NCBI GenBank assembly: GCA_016800925.1
Contig: JABCPU010000266.1
Coordinates: 29,903-93,902, forward strand
Length of the DNA stretch: 64,000 nt
Origin: Suillus spraguei
Taxonomy: Eukaryota; Basidiomycota; Agaricomycetes; Boletales; Suillaceae
Direction: 5' to 3'
How positions within the stretch are numbered: position 1 is the stretch's first letter; every line of letters begins with the position of its first letter. This document shows positions 1 through 12,500 of the stretch, piece after piece. Under the pieces are notes generated by a model that did not search any database, was not told the DNA's origin, and saw only the letters and a list, made by a program, of their open reading frames with translations. A program made the translations under genes and the position numbers.

Positions 1-25
1 GAATGACGAGAGTTGCATAGCATGT

Positions 26-505
26 AAGGTATGGCTCATGCACTTTCCGCTAACGTGTGATGGCATGTGACACGATGTGACTAGCTGTGACCCGAAACAC
101 TAGTACTAGTATTGTGTAGCGTATGAGTTGTAATAGTCAGAGCCCAGCGTTCTCGAGTTCCCACAGAATGGAATTGGGGAGGACTCGATGTCCTTTCGCT
201 TGGCATGGCCCCAACACTGTTCAATGAAATTCAGCTCGCAGTAAAATTTCGGAACAGAAATCCCGCGCACTTCACAGGCCATTTCCCACGCAACAACAAG
301 GCTCATAACATTCATTTTCTTAATGGCACTTTAATTTTCATTTTTTTCAGAAATCCAGCCGCGTAGCGTTGTGCGCAGTGTAAATACAAAGAACCCTACG
401 CGATTTCTTTTTGCAAAATAGGTTTTTTACAATTGCCATTAACATTTCAAACAAAAGTAACGCTTTGTCACGTTTCGTTAGCGGAAAGTGCGTGAGCCAT
501 ACCTT
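26..505. mobile_element. Non-autonomous TIR DNA transposon (MITE-like)
   Basis: Two 30 bp arms, 26-55 and 476-505, are inverted copies of each other with one mismatch (base 39). The outer ends read AAGGTATGGCTCA inward. Directly outside, the 7-mer AGCATGT occurs at 19-25 and again at 506-512, as expected for a target-site duplication. The 480 bp interior is too short for a transposase and holds only a scrap of one on the minus strand (106-315). I infer an internally deleted derivative of a full-length DDE transposon elsewhere in the genome. The superfamily cannot be fixed from this copy alone; a 7 bp duplication is not the TA expected of Tc1/mariner. Confidence 0.85.
106..315 (-). pseudogene. 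DDE transposase C-terminal remnant
   Basis: A 69-codon minus-strand reading frame lies inside the inverted-repeat element. It carries KFYCELNFIEQCWGHAKR, which resembles the conserved block around the last catalytic Glu of fungal DDE-superfamily endonucleases (typically CELNFIE-x-x-W-x-x-AKR). The N-terminal helix-turn-helix and both catalytic Asp regions are absent, so it cannot encode an active enzyme. It shows what kind of autonomous element built the MITE. The similarity is recalled from the family pattern, not searched. Confidence 0.65.
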
Positions 506-512
506 AGCATGT

Positions 513-1855
513 GGTCGATCTCCAATGTTCTTGGTTTGAAGCCGTGGTCCGGGCGTAGAGGATATACGATCCTTACATTTGTTTCTATCCCTACACCATG
601 TGTCGTCGACCACTCAAATTCAACCTTTCTTCTCCTGGGCCCCAATATATGTGGTTAAGCAACAGCCTGATGGTAGTGTCAACCGAATATGCCTGCCATT
701 GAGGCTGGAGTAGACCCCTAGGCGCCAGAGTAGCAATCAGCTACTCAGCGTCCTTCGGGCTTTGTCGTAGCGAGTGCTCTTCACCCCTTCTTGCCTCGCT
801 CGCGGCACGCAGGCACACAGTTGCGGGTACGCTGCTCCAAGGCTCTTCAAACGATCTCTCTGCAGTTTCAGATGCTGAACTTGATAGATTGATACGGAAT
901 TCTATCAACAGTTTCCATTTTTTGAGCAACGGATATGTGTTGTGTGATGGCTATATTTTGCAACTTGGCTGCCGCATCCCTCGCGAAGTATCATGTCTGC
1001 GAGTTGTTGGTCCGTCTCCTGCGACATTCGAGAATTAGCATCTGAAAACGTCGGAATTACTTCCGTTTGAAAATTAGCAAAACCCTTGATTGAAATTGCC
1101 GAAAATTTTGTCCGCCTAGCGCCCTTTATACTGCTCAGACACTGCTCCTGTTCGCTGTCCGAGTCACTTGACACATTCGCATCGCCTTTTATGTTAAAAC
1201 CTGGGCATGGGAACCAGACGGAACAATGAGTCGTGCGTACCGGAAGGATTCGCCACTTCAACAGATAAAATATGGAATTGAAAGCACATACTACTAGCCC
1301 AGAGGTCCCAAATTCCAAGATTCCAAGAAAACCGAATGAAGTATAATGCGCCATTACTTACTACATAATTTGACGAAGACCGCTTCTGGGGCATCCCCAT
1401 CCCACCATCGAGTATGCTTTGAAGCTGGCCACTACATAAATTTGGCGGTAAGGAGTGCTGCGCACCATGATAGAGAAGAGCTGATGAAGTATGCCCGCAA
1501 GTCCTACGCACTGGCGGCATCAGCACCCTCAGACTGCAAGGCTCAAGCTATAGAACTACGCATTCAGGGTTACTTGGCCATAATTGCGTCATGAAATCTA
1601 GATATTAACCACATAACATTCCATGACCCGCCACCTTTGGATTCACCGATTGCACTAGAGCAGGATGCTCACTGCGGTCACGATCATGAACAACTTAAAG
1701 TTGTTGATTTGGAAGAGGTTGATTAGCTGACTAATACCAAACGACATATGTACGTTCGCCAAACACAGCCACTGTTCTCGGAATAACCTGTCGTCCATGT
1801 ACTTGAACCCGTCCCTTCAACTACACCAAAGTCCATTAACGACCCACTTTTTATA
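513..1855. other. Intergenic stretch with an unassigned ORF
   Basis: No gene could be assigned. An 82-codon plus-strand ORF (1346-1594) has a helical, TPR-like look (CFEAGHYINLAVRSAAHH, then Lys/Arg/Ala-rich helices). A second open stretch at about 1638-1725 ends in an acidic tail (VVDLEEVD). They could be two exons of one small gene, but no convincing splice pair joins them and upstream exons are not evident. A long opposite-strand frame at 905-1354 looks like a shadow. Confidence 0.3.
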
Positions 1856-3341
1856 ATGTCCATCGATGGAAATTTATTTGTTCAGGTCGGTTCATATAAT
1901 ACCAACCTCCAAGGCGGAGCTGGTGTCCCTCAGGATCTTGTCGATTGGCTCGTTCCAACTCTCCAAGTAGCCTCCTTCCTCTCCAAGGAGCCTCGTGCAC
2001 CAGATATTTTTGCGGTTGGCTTCCAGGAACTTCTGCCCCTTCACCTTGGACGTATGTCGTCATATCCGTACACCATTATTCTGACATGACACATCCACCA
2101 AGTGGCTGGATTGTCCAAGGCTGTGATCGACGACAGGGATGCGCATATTCGTAGTCAAATTGAGAAGCATACTCCCGGTAAGGAGTCTTACACACTCGTT
2201 GCGAAGGTTGTGAACGTTGGTGTCGCGCTTTTCGTGTACGCACGAGATAGTGGTGTCGCCCGCCGAATTTGTGATGTGCAAACTCAATGGACCGGGACAG
2301 GCCCGGCTTACATGGGTAACAAGGGCGCTGTTGGCATACGTTTCCGCATCTCAGACCGAGGGAGCAAAGCCGGAGAAGTTTTCACGTATGTCTCACGTTC
2401 ATAATAGCTAGTGTCCTGAACAAACGCTTTCCAGGTTTGTGTGTGCTCACCTCACCGCACACGGGCGCGAGCTCGCTCGGCGGATCGCAGATTACCATCA
2501 CATTGTTGGCACTCTTCTCTTCCCTCCACATCCATCATCTCCTTCCTCTTCCTCGACTACCATATATTCGACATCACACCTATTCTTCCTCGGCGACCTC
2601 AACTTCCGTATAACAATACCCCCGTCGCATCCACATCTGCAAACTTCCGAACCCTACGATGTTCTTGCAATGTCGAAGGATGACGTATCTCGTGCACAGT
2701 TGAAGGAATTTGACCAACTTCTGAACCAGCGGAGGCAAGGGACGGCTTTCATCGGTCTGCGCGAGGGTCCATTCTGGACATTCAAATGCACATACAAATA
2801 CAAGCTTGGAGAGGTCGACCGGTACAAGTGTGTCATTTTATTAATAATTTTTTCTTACTTATCCGGCCTTGACAGCCCTAAACGGACCCCAGCTTGGACC
2901 GATAGGATAATGTATGCGACTCATACTGATTCACCTGACAAACCTGAGAAGTCTGACATTACCAACATTTTGTACACGTCAATACCGTCATACGTCACGT
3001 CAGACCATGTAAGTTCTCGTTACCATTTTTCTTCGCATCTAATAGGTAAGCAGAAACCTGTCGTCTGTCTACTACTGCTTCCACCACCCACCGCTACATC
3101 GTCCCCCGAAACATGTGAACCTCCCGTGCTCCGGTTGCCCTCATCATACACACCTACGCCTGATCCGCATGCTACGCTGAAACGTTACACTGGCCGTACA
3201 CTTGATCGTATCATTGGATCTATATGGTGGCTTCTCACGGTGGTTGGAGCTGGCTCAGCCGTTGTTGGGATTTTTAACTTCTTTCTGGGGCTTGCTGCAT
3301 GGAGATGGTGGAAAGTACCAGTTGCTGATGTCGATGCCTGA
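1856..3341 (+). CDS. Inositol polyphosphate 5-phosphatase (EEP fold)
   Basis: This enzyme removes the 5-phosphate from inositol phosphates or phosphoinositides. All signature blocks of the endonuclease/exonuclease/phosphatase fold are present in order: VGSYNTNLQG near the N-terminus, VGFQELLPLHLG (metal-binding Glu), AYMGNKGAVGIRF, FLGDLNFRI (catalytic Asp and Asn), the PAWTDRI block and SDH. Introns follow the conserved blocks, for example 2054-2100, 2386-2434, 2828-2876 and about 3009-3053. The C-terminus has a hydrophobic segment (about 3211-3306), suggesting a tail anchor as in other basidiomycete members. The ATG at 1856 starts directly before the conserved LFVQVGSYNTN block, so it is probably the true start. 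The exact substrate cannot be told from sequence. Confidence 0.88.
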
Positions 3342-3512
3342 GCCAATGTGGATAAATTATGGATGTACAAGTGTACATATAATGTTATCATGGACCACAG
3401 CCACTAATGTATAATTATCTATGTTGATCTCGAATGTCACGTCCCCGGCTCCCTCCTCGGTCCTCCTGGGTTATTGTAACACGAATCACCGGAACTTGAG
3501 TCTCGTCGTTCA

Positions 3513-5928
3513 CTATTGTACTTCAGCATCATCCTCGCTCGTAGGTGGGTGCACTAGTGCGAGCAAAACGAGAGAAATCGTCAACAGCACCACGGTCAAA
3601 ACAAAAATTGCACGAGGGAAGGTTGCGACGGTCTTGTAGTATACGAAGCCGTATAAGGCGGGGCCCAGGATCTGAGAACTATGTCGAATGAGTCAGAGCC
3701 GGAATTGGCCAAAATTGAATTGACACTCACCCGAGAGCTTGTACAACACTGATGGCGCCGAAAAGCTTTCCAGCTTCACCCTTGCCACCTCTTCTACTGT
3801 AAACATCAAGCGCGAATGCTTGGACAGCAGGCGAGTACCCGGTGCCCATTGATTGCAAGATAGTTCCGAAGGCGAAGACGAGACCATTGGAAGCAAAAAT
3901 CATTGTTACGAACGCAACAATGTCAAGAACGACAGAGATCCGAGCGAGATTGAGATCAAATTTCGGAGAATAAGAGGGTGATTTTGTGATATTCTGCTTC
4001 TTTGGATGGGTCTGTGACGACAAGTTGTGAAGTGGCTCATTTGGGGCTGTGGGGAGCTGCACGGGCGCGGGCTTCAGAAGCTTGATGACGACTAGGAAAT
4101 TGAGTTTATATACAAGAGTGAGTATGAGTTATTGGTACATACTGGGCAAGATGACGGCCAAGAACAGTGCACGGACAGCTCCAGTGAAAGCCACGTAGTA
4201 GCTAACCTAGAAGGTTGTCAAATCTAGTGATATGACATCCTTGCTCTCTTACCGTTTCCGGTGACCACTTGAAATTTCCTGCAACATACTGCAAACATAT
4301 GTCACCAGACCCTGCGGGAAAAGTAGGTGTAAATATTGGAGACATCCCGAAGATATAATGGCGCCACACCAATAGAGACATCGTGAATCCGTAGCTAGCA
4401 GCGATGAAGCATAAACTCCAATCTCTCTTGGAGCGTTTGAGTGGGTTTCCATCAACACTGATACGCTCGGCAGAAGAACTGCGAGAGGGCTGAAAAACCA
4501 CATGGCGCTCTTTAAGACGGATGCAGGCCTTAAAGTGCCATCATTCCGCCTTTCAAGCGATGCCTGTCGTCTTTTCTGGACGCCAAATGCTCTCGCTTTC
4601 GTCTGGGATTCAGGGATGATCATAAACATGAAAGCAGCGTGCAGTGCGTGAGCAGTTGCAGCTAAATAGAACGTGGAAAGTGTCGAGCCCGTCGCCCGAA
4701 TCAAGATGCCTCCAATAACAGGACCAAGGCCGACACCAATGAACATGGTGCCTAATGCTAGAGAAAACATGCCAGATCTATCGATGATTATTTATTTGAG
4801 TAAAACATAGGTGAATTTACAAACTCACCGCTCAGAAAGATGGGTACTGTCGGCGAGATAGGCATGTGAAGCAGCAATCCCAGTGGACATCCCTTAAAAT
4901 ACGTTGAACACCGACCTTCCCGAATGACATGCTCTGACTTACCACCAGCCATACCATCTAATGCAAAACCGAGTATTAAGAACCAGTATCCGCCCGGCAG
5001 CCGTTCCACAAAAAATGTAGTGACGATGAAAATTAAATCATTAGCAAGCAAACCGAGCATCGAGATGCCCATGACTGAAGTTCGGCCAAAACGGTCTGCG
5101 AGCTGGAGAGCGGGAGGTCATCGAAACATCAAAAAAATATTGGATGTAGTGACTCACCGAACCCCACCATGCGGTTGTAAGGCAGCTTAAAATACCCATA
5201 GTAGTGTTTAGAACTACCTTGGTATAAGTGCGTTTCCGTGGTACAAAAAAGACAATAAAACCAACCTGCGGATAACTGTGCGACGGCAGCTTGCACAACT
5301 GGGTCGGATGCACACTGGTCACGATCTGGAACGTGGGACTGTTGGAGGCCAGTGTCTGCTGGAATGTATAGAGACGCAGGTTGAGCGGACACATTTAAAG
5401 CACTGGAATCATCTAGATTCAAGCTGGCATGTGGAGTCCTCGTCGTGTTCATTGATAACATCGAATATGGCTGGGCTAGATGTAGCATGCCGTTCGTTTC
5501 ATATTGTAACTCAAGCCCAGGTGCATGAACACGACATGCGAGAACAGTGTACATCTCTACCCGAGGACCGATGACTGCAGAAAAGCCTATCGATGACAGA
5601 GGTGTGACAAATATCAACCTGCTTGAATGGTCAATATTATCTCCGACGCAGCAGGCTCACTCGCTGACCAGTAAGGCGACGGTCTTTTCCACCACGGTAG
5701 TACCTTCCATGCTGTTACTTCTTCGTCATGTTCTTCGTCTTCTCGGTCAAGGTCGAACAATCCATCCTGGTCCACGAACGTGTGTTCTGACTGTTGTTGT
5801 TGGTGCAATGGGTCGTGCAGGGTGTGTTCATCAACTTGTCCGCTAGGTAATATCAACCTTTCGGACTGGTGAATATATCCACCCCTCGAGGAAACCACAG
5901 ACGCGTTTCTGGGTGATCTTCGAGACAT
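3513..5928 (-). CDS. MFS transporter, with one apparent frameshift
   Basis: A polytopic major facilitator superfamily protein on the minus strand, about eight exons. It starts with a Ser/Arg- and Gln/Glu-rich cytosolic tail leading into a PWWKRPSPYW block before the first membrane helix. Conserved stretches include GLGPVIGGILIRATGST (motif C-like), KRDWSLCFIAASYGFT and a final hydrophobic helix followed by an acidic tail ending at 3513. This N-tail type is common in basidiomycete 'general substrate' MFS proteins. The reading frame changes between FFSPLAVLLPSVS and VDGNPLKRSKRDW (about 4455-4490) with no room for an intron, so one base seems to be missing. Substrate unknown. Confidence 0.8.
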
Positions 5929-7132
5929 GGTGGCCGTTGAGGCCCAAGCTAAGCGCTAAGTGCCTGCGCAATGCGGATACTTGAACGAGGCTGCAATGCT
6001 TTATTTTAATACGCACCACGAGGGTGCCCGTTGGTTAAGAATTGGTTTGGCACATGTCGTAGATGTGACTTTTGATATGCTCGTGATTACTTGTCATAAA
6101 TCTGAGGTGTGCCGCGATGCCGCTGTGTCAATTTGCAAATCGCCAGACGAAATAAAGGACTTCCTTTCTGTTTTAGGCTACTAATGCGTGGTATAACTCC
6201 GCAGCACCGTGACCTCGCGCAGTGATCGTTATAATTGAAAATCATATTTTTTCATACCAAGGTACAGTTAATCACGGGTCATTGAAACATCACAGGTCGA
6301 TGAAACACATCCTCATTTACTCAACAACAGTCTCAAATTATTTAGGATATGTAGATAATGCTTACTGTCAAGTTTGAAGTAAATTTTATTTAAGAAATTG
6401 CCAAGAGAATGAATGCTAAATTTCAAAATTTTACCCTCCACTCAGAACACTTATATTTTAAGTGTAATATGATTGTAGCCACACATAGAGCATTCTCTTG
6501 TTGAAATTGAAATGATACAGCACATCGCAAGACAGCTCACAGGATAGCGACGAGGAATGATAAGAAATAGTTTACATAATGTCGGATAAGGTGTTTCATT
6601 CAGCGAGAAATCCCGAAAACGAGGTCCCTCCACTAAATTTACTATAGCACTCGAACTACTGGGAATCTACTCATGAAAATTATATAGATACATTTGTGAG
6701 ATTTCTGTCTATATGGGAAAAATATAGTGAAGCCTCAGAGTTGTGATGTAATGGTGTAGTACACTAAACATCATTTTCGCGTTTCAATCACCCGTGATTA
6801 ACAAACCTAATATTTGGTCTTAGGTTGTCTGTCCTACCCGACCCAATCTTGTCCCAGCGGCGTCTAGTCACTTCGTAATCTTAGCCTATCTGTCAACGAA
6901 AAGTTCCTCAACACCCCCCAGTGTAGAGTCACCACGCTCATAATCTTGGCTTTGCGTGCCCACGTTGCACTGTTACCAGCCCGGATCATGGGTCATTTAC
7001 TCTTTTTTATCCCCTTGACACTTAGCATATCGTCATTATTGGAAAAAGAATGAGACTCCGAAATATTCTGGTTATTTTGCCATTTGCCGGTTTCTGAATT
7101 GTTACCTTATCTAATCTTCATCATCGTCACAC
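5929..7132. other. AT-rich intergenic region with an inverted-repeat element
   Basis: This 1.2 kb lies between the start of the MFS gene (minus strand) and the start of the GMF gene (plus strand), so both promoters must be in it. A 74-codon plus-strand ORF at 5960-6184 has no recognisable domain and I do not call it a gene. The middle, 6267-6802, is AT-rich and bounded by matching inverted repeats, listed separately. Confidence 0.6.
6267..6802. repeat. MITE-like segment bounded by 22 bp inverted repeats
   Basis: The arm at 6267-6288 (GTTAATCACGGGT, then ATTGAAAC) and the arm at 6781-6802 are inverted copies with one mismatch (21 of 22). The 490 bp between them is AT-rich and has no credible ORF. 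Length, arms and base composition fit a miniature inverted-repeat element. The arms resemble short mariner-type termini, but I could not define a clean target duplication, so the outer limits may lie a few bases further out. Confidence 0.6.
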
Positions 7133-7729
7133 ATGGCGGTAAGCCCGTACACCTATCTGCCTCCTCTCGCTACAATTTTTTTCTAGTCGACAGCAAAGAC
7201 AGTGGATATCGACAAGGATGTTACAGGGGCCCTCAGGAAATTTCGGTTCCAACGTAGGAGCCAGGGACACGCAGCAATTGTTATCAAGATCAACAAAGCT
7301 GCTCTTAAGATGGTCATAGACGAAGAGTATGACGATATCTCGATCGAAGACCTTGTCGAGGGTACGATCATTGATGCTGGAACTATCTTTCAAATCTCTT
7401 CATTTGCACGCTCTAGAACTGCCCAGAAATTCTCCCAGATATGTCGTGTTGTCATATGAACTCAAACACCGTGATGGCAGAACTTCATTCCCACTCGTGC
7501 TTATCAACTGGGCTCCATCATCATCTGAGACAACCATGATGACTTTGCATGCTAGCGCCCTCCTTGACTTTCAAAGAGTTGTGAGTACTATGCCGAGGCC
7601 TCGATTCCATCAGAGCTTCGCTCGATGTCGCTTACAGTGCTCCAGGCAGAAGCAAACAAGACTATTGAAGTTCGAGATGCAGAAGATGGACTTACTAAAG
7701 AAATCGTTGACGAGAAACTTCTATCTTAA
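7133..7729 (+). CDS. Glia maturation factor homologue (ADF-H domain)
   Basis: A single ADF/cofilin-homology domain of 142 residues, the normal size for GMF. In other fungi and animals GMF binds Arp2/3 and helps debranch actin filaments. Four exons: 7133-7138, 7187-7361, 7417-7580 and 7646-7729, all with GT-AG borders. The first exon codes only Met-Ala. Diagnostic blocks are LRKFRF, AAIVIKINK, EEYDDISIEDL, NSPRYVVLSYEL, DGRTSFPLVLINWAP, LHASALLDFQ and the IEVRD-containing tail. A nearer AG at 7636 would shift the frame; the AG ending at 7645 restores the expected spacing between LLDFQ and KTIEVRD. Yeast orthologue is Aim7. Confidence 0.93.
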
Positions 7730-8283
7730 CCTCTCAGACTTGTATCCACGCAGATCCGCGCCCACAGTATGGTTGGACATACGTCGTCACCGTGGATGTC
7801 ACGCACGCTTTTACATATATCATTATGTCTACAGTAGTTTCGGAACATTCATTGACTTGATCTTGTCAGCTCGACAACAGAACAGCTCAACTACAATGGG
7901 CTCTTGCTGATATAAATCCTACTGCATGGATGAGTGAACTGGCTTATATTTGATCCTTGGGTGGGCATTGCCGGAAATTTTGAAAATAGCCGTCTAGAGT
8001 TCGAGACTCCTCGGGTTTCCTTCCCACTCAACTTACAATGAATGCAGATCGGTCACTTCTTAGAGATCGATGTTCCAATCAACATGAAATCTAGACCCGG
8101 GACAGCGAGGAGGTAATGTTAAGTAGGTTTGCGATCACACTGTATCATTGTCACTCTTGTTCTGGACCATCTGACTCATTCACGTACCTCAACATAGAAA
8201 AAATATACTGATACACTCACGCCAGCAATGCTGCAAAAATTAGAATAGGGCGTGCTTGAGAATGCGAGTGAACTATACATGGT
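7730..8283. other. Convergent 3' region, nothing recognised
   Basis: This lies between the 3' ends of the GMF gene (plus) and the uL3m gene (minus). An open frame continues past the GMF stop to about 7910, but only in the frame that is off-register for GMF, and it shows no domain. I see no RNA gene, repeat or ORF of interest here. Confidence 0.6.
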
Positions 8284-9427
8284 CTATTCCCTAGGAATGA
8301 ATGGGTTACTCCGTTTTGAAGGAGCTTCGATCACGGGAGGGAGGGATTGAACCATCTCCTTAGTACCAGCGGGGAAAGGTAGATCATCCACACCCTTGGG
8401 AAGGACGCTCTCGTAAAGGCCTTTAGCTTGGTTTGCATTTGCGAGACAGAGCATTTTCTTCTTTGCATCACGAACAAGGACATGTGCATCGTCAACCCTG
8501 GCACTGCGCCCTTGACAAAAATCAGGTCAAGGGTCGTGTCAACACGGATTACGGGAAGATTCTGGACAGTAGTTCGTTCGCCTCCCAGTCGGCCTGCCAT
8601 CTTTTTACCGGGCCAAACTCTACCCGGGTCCTATAAATCGGGGTCAGTAATGATGTGCTCAGTTTAATAGACACGAACTTGGTGCTGTCCAGTCGCACCG
8701 GCTGAACGATGTGATACAGAAACACCATGACTTGCACGTAAACCCTTGAAGTTCCACCGCTTCATAGTGCCTTGAAATCCCTTCCCAATACTGCCTTGCC
8801 TGAGTCAAACATGCAAAGGTGATGCGAAAACTCACGAATTGGCAATCACGTCCACAAATTGCCCAGGTACAAAGTGAATAGCAGAAAACGTCGTTCCTGT
8901 GTAACTTTCCTGTCATGAAAAATCGAAAAATGTGCTCTTGAGAAACTCACCGACAGGAACGTGTGCATCGGGGGTGATAGGGAACTCCTTCACGATATAC
9001 TTCGGCTTAACATGAGCCTTCCGGAAATGACCCCTCATCTGATGCGTCGTTGTCTTCTTTGGACGGTCGGATGCGCCAAGTTGGACTGCGTGATACTCGG
9101 TGCGGTCTGGACGCACATGTACAATGTTCTTGGTCACTTGACAATTCTCTAGCTACAACATGTATGAGAACAAGATAAAGCACATACAAACCCGCTCACC
9201 TGCAGCACTGTGACCGGAACGCGCGCGCCGTGGTCATCCCATATAGCAGTCATTCCACGCTTACGCGCAATGAGACCAGTGCGTATCGAATTTGGTGTCC
9301 ATTTGGCAGACGTCGCAGAAGAACTGGGGTTTACGGTCCGCGCCCATGCAATGCGAGTCGTACTAAATTGCCGACATTGTGAAAGGAGTTGCCGTGACCT
9401 CGGCGCGAGTGCCCAATATTTGAGCAT
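8284..9427 (-). CDS. MRPL3: Mitochondrial ribosomal protein uL3m, with one apparent frameshift
   Basis: The large-subunit ribosomal protein L3 of mitochondria. After an Arg/Ser-rich presequence ([15 protein letters not shown]) come the L3 blocks [16 protein letters not shown], the [12 protein letters not shown] region, [11 protein letters not shown], the [15 protein letters not shown] glycine-rich loop, the HRSAGATGQ block, and the [12 protein letters not shown] block. The last exon keeps good similarity in two different frames: [10 protein letters not shown], then [15 protein letters not shown] to a stop at 8284. The switch falls on a run of three C's at 8496-8498 (GGG in sense), and one more base would join them. 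Without it the frame ends at 8331. I chose the ATG at 9427 because it begins the presequence. Confidence 0.88.
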
Positions 9428-9587
9428 GGTCGAAAATAACAACCTTGAAACTCTGCAGCCTTAACTGACTGAAAGAAAATGTCGTCGGAAGTCGGTGCTT
9501 ATTTTCCACGCTCATCTAATAATTACAACATTACGCGGTTGATTAGCTTGCATTCTTGGATCAATCTCTGATATTCGCGCAGATGGA

Positions 9588-12500
9588 ATGGAACATTGGC
9601 CTGCGGATGAACGACATAAATCATTACCTGTAAAGAAGCAGGGAAGGGAAAAAAAGAGGTTTCAAGTTCACGACACTCAGTATTGGAATCGTCCTTCCCT
9701 CAATTATGGGACCTTTGGTAGAGCGACCCTCGTGTCATCTGGCGGACGGCTAGCTTGGACAACCGTCATCGATACATCAAATGGTAAGTTTGAACTTTGT
9801 GCACGAGTCAGCATGATCGTAGTTGACGATTTATTCAGCTCGAAGAGTGACACCAGTTGGGGCAGGACGTTGCATTTTTCCTGCTACTCGACCTGTAAAT
9901 ACAACGCTAAGTCGTCTCACGCAGTGGAGGCGAATCGAAGAAGGAGTATGAACTTTATCCATATTCTTAGCGTTATGTTGATGTTGTGCATCCTTCAACA
10001 GCTCAACTTCGTTAGAACATGTTTCCCGGATGCCGATTTCCCCGCGGAGCTCATCAAGGCAGAGTTCCAGTCCGACGAACGACAAAACAGAGAGTTACAA
10101 GTCTACGATCCTTTGAGAGGCAATTTAATTAGCATTGTACCGTCTTCCAGCACCCCTCAAACATCACTGGTTCTCTTTCCAATGGGAGAAACCAGCAATG
10201 AATTGAGTAAGCTGTCATGTCCAATCTCGCCCTTATTAGTTTATCTCAGCTTCGATGCTAGATATATCATTTATATCCGCTACTAATTCCGATTCGACTT
10301 TTCATGCCCCTGGGCATGCTGCGTCCAAGTTCGAGACACCCATTTTCCAGATCTCAACCCCAAGCGCATCAAATTCATCTCTGAAGCGTTGTACCAATTC
10401 TGTTCTGGTCAGAACACTCTCCGCAACATCTCTGTTAAGCATTGAATTAGCGGATGAAGGCTCAGGCTTCAAGGCCACAAGGGAGGTGGACATATTATCT
10501 GATGACGCAGGAGGCAAAAGCGTAGTAGATGCTACATTTTCACCCCACGACTCGGATATCATCGCTGTGAACACCTCTGGAGCACTTTACAATTGCAGTA
10601 TATATCAAGGAGCAAAAGCTGTGTTTGTAACTTTTTTCGTTCAATTTCACTGAACTCATGCCTTCATCAGGCGGCGCATAGGACTTAACCAAGCACGTTT
10701 TGGGAACATGAATGGAGACAAATTTTGGAGGCTTCGTCCATCTGATCAAGGCTACTTCCTAGCGTCAAGTAGTTGCATTCAACATCTCGATTTCAGGGTA
10801 CGAATTCCAGTAGGACATGTTGATTTCTCCGCTAACTCTGAGATAGTCGAGTCGGCCAACTGTCGACCTATTTTCCACTGATCAGTTGGACTCTGTTGTA
10901 ACATCTTTTGATTGGTTGGAGCGAGAACACCTCCTCACCATTTCGACGACCTCGGAGCTCCTATGGTTGGATAATCGGTACCCGAAGAAAATGCTTCTGA
11001 GCTTTAAGCACAACCGGGCACATGACAGATCGCTCAATGTCAGGGCTGTACAGTTAGACAGCGGTACGGAACTAGCGAAATATTGGTCCTCTCTATTCAC
11101 TCACTTTCCATTGTAGGCACCCTGACTTTCCTAAGTTCGTTTAAAAACGGACTCATCACCATTTATGACGTGTCTCGAGGAGACGACAATCTGATTCACT
11201 GTCATTCTGTTCCAACATCTTTACCTCATGACGGAGATATGAGTGCGCCTGAGTTGGAAAGTACATTTTTTGTCCAGCCCGACAAGTCCACATTTTCCCT
11301 CTTGCGGCTCTCTGGACAAGGCAGCCTCCAATGTCAGGACTTCGCTATATGTCGCAATGGCATGGACAATCTTTCAAGACAGACTAGTCACACTAGTCAC
11401 GAATGGTGCGCTGATGTGCAGAAACTAGCTCAAAGAGCAAAGGAGCTTAAGCCTCACTATGGGCCACTAAGCGCAAGGCATTTCTCTGAGTTCAACCTAC
11501 GGGCGGTGTATCAGAGTGAGTATTCTTAAATTTGGTAGTTTGTTCTGATACTGATTTTGGTCGCAGAAATTTTGGTCACGGGGTGTGTGAGAGAAAAAGC
11601 TGCCTCTGAGGGCGAACTTACCGTTATGGTAGACAAGCTACCTCAATTTTGGCAGAGGACAGATAATGCTGACAAGGCAATGTTGACCCTGTGAGGCGTA
11701 TTCAATTATTTGTCGTCCTTAAGACGCTGATCAGATGTATTTATAAGGTATGATGTCTGCCTTGGCGCTGACGAAGAGCCAGATGAGGCTTCGCGAACAG
11801 ACTTTTTCGCTGGTGGGATCATCAACTCGAATTATGGATACAAAATACTTGTACGCAACGAGCTACCGGTCCAGGAGATTGCGAGTGGTGCAGCATGGTC
11901 TTACGATTTCAAACCGTTTCTTCGCCGTATGGGGCTTAGTTCTGCGGATCACTGGGAGGAGATGCATGGTCCTCTGGAAGCCTTCAGTTTGTCTTACTCG
12001 AATGATGCCCCTGGGTCATTCGCGCAACAAGAGGAAGAATCACGAGAACAACTCATCCTTGACTTGGCCCTTTCTAGTATGGTATTTTCAGCTCAGCCTG
12101 TTTCTATGTACGCTGCTCCGATCGAGGTTGACGATGTGGAGAGTATGTCTCTTACCACAAAAGCTCTGACACTTGACGATGAACCTCCTGAGATTCAGTT
12201 TGGCTATCTGTGTCCACATCTCAAGCTTGGTATCAACCATTACCCGGATGCTTCCAGGCACAAGGACGCTGTCGCAGAACCTGCACAGGATACAGATTTT
12301 TCCAGCCCGCTGGGTGTGCGATTGTTGTTGAGGGAATGGGAAGTTGGAAAGGACGTTGAGTCCTATACGTATCATGATCCGTACAACACAGAAGGCGACG
12401 ATCCTATTGCTCCTTCGCGAGAAAGGCCACTCCCCACCGCACCGGTTAATACACAGACGACGACTACAACATCACAGCGCCCTCCGCTGATTGTTGCAGG

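Noticed and set aside
905..1354. 149-codon minus-strand ORF
   Set aside because: No domain, no intron signals, and a composition that looks random. Treated as a chance frame.
8331..8600. Alternative C-terminus of uL3m ending at 8331
   Set aside because: The other frame carries the family-like end (VRDAKKKML ... PFIPRE); the 8331 end arises only from the missing base at 8496-8498.
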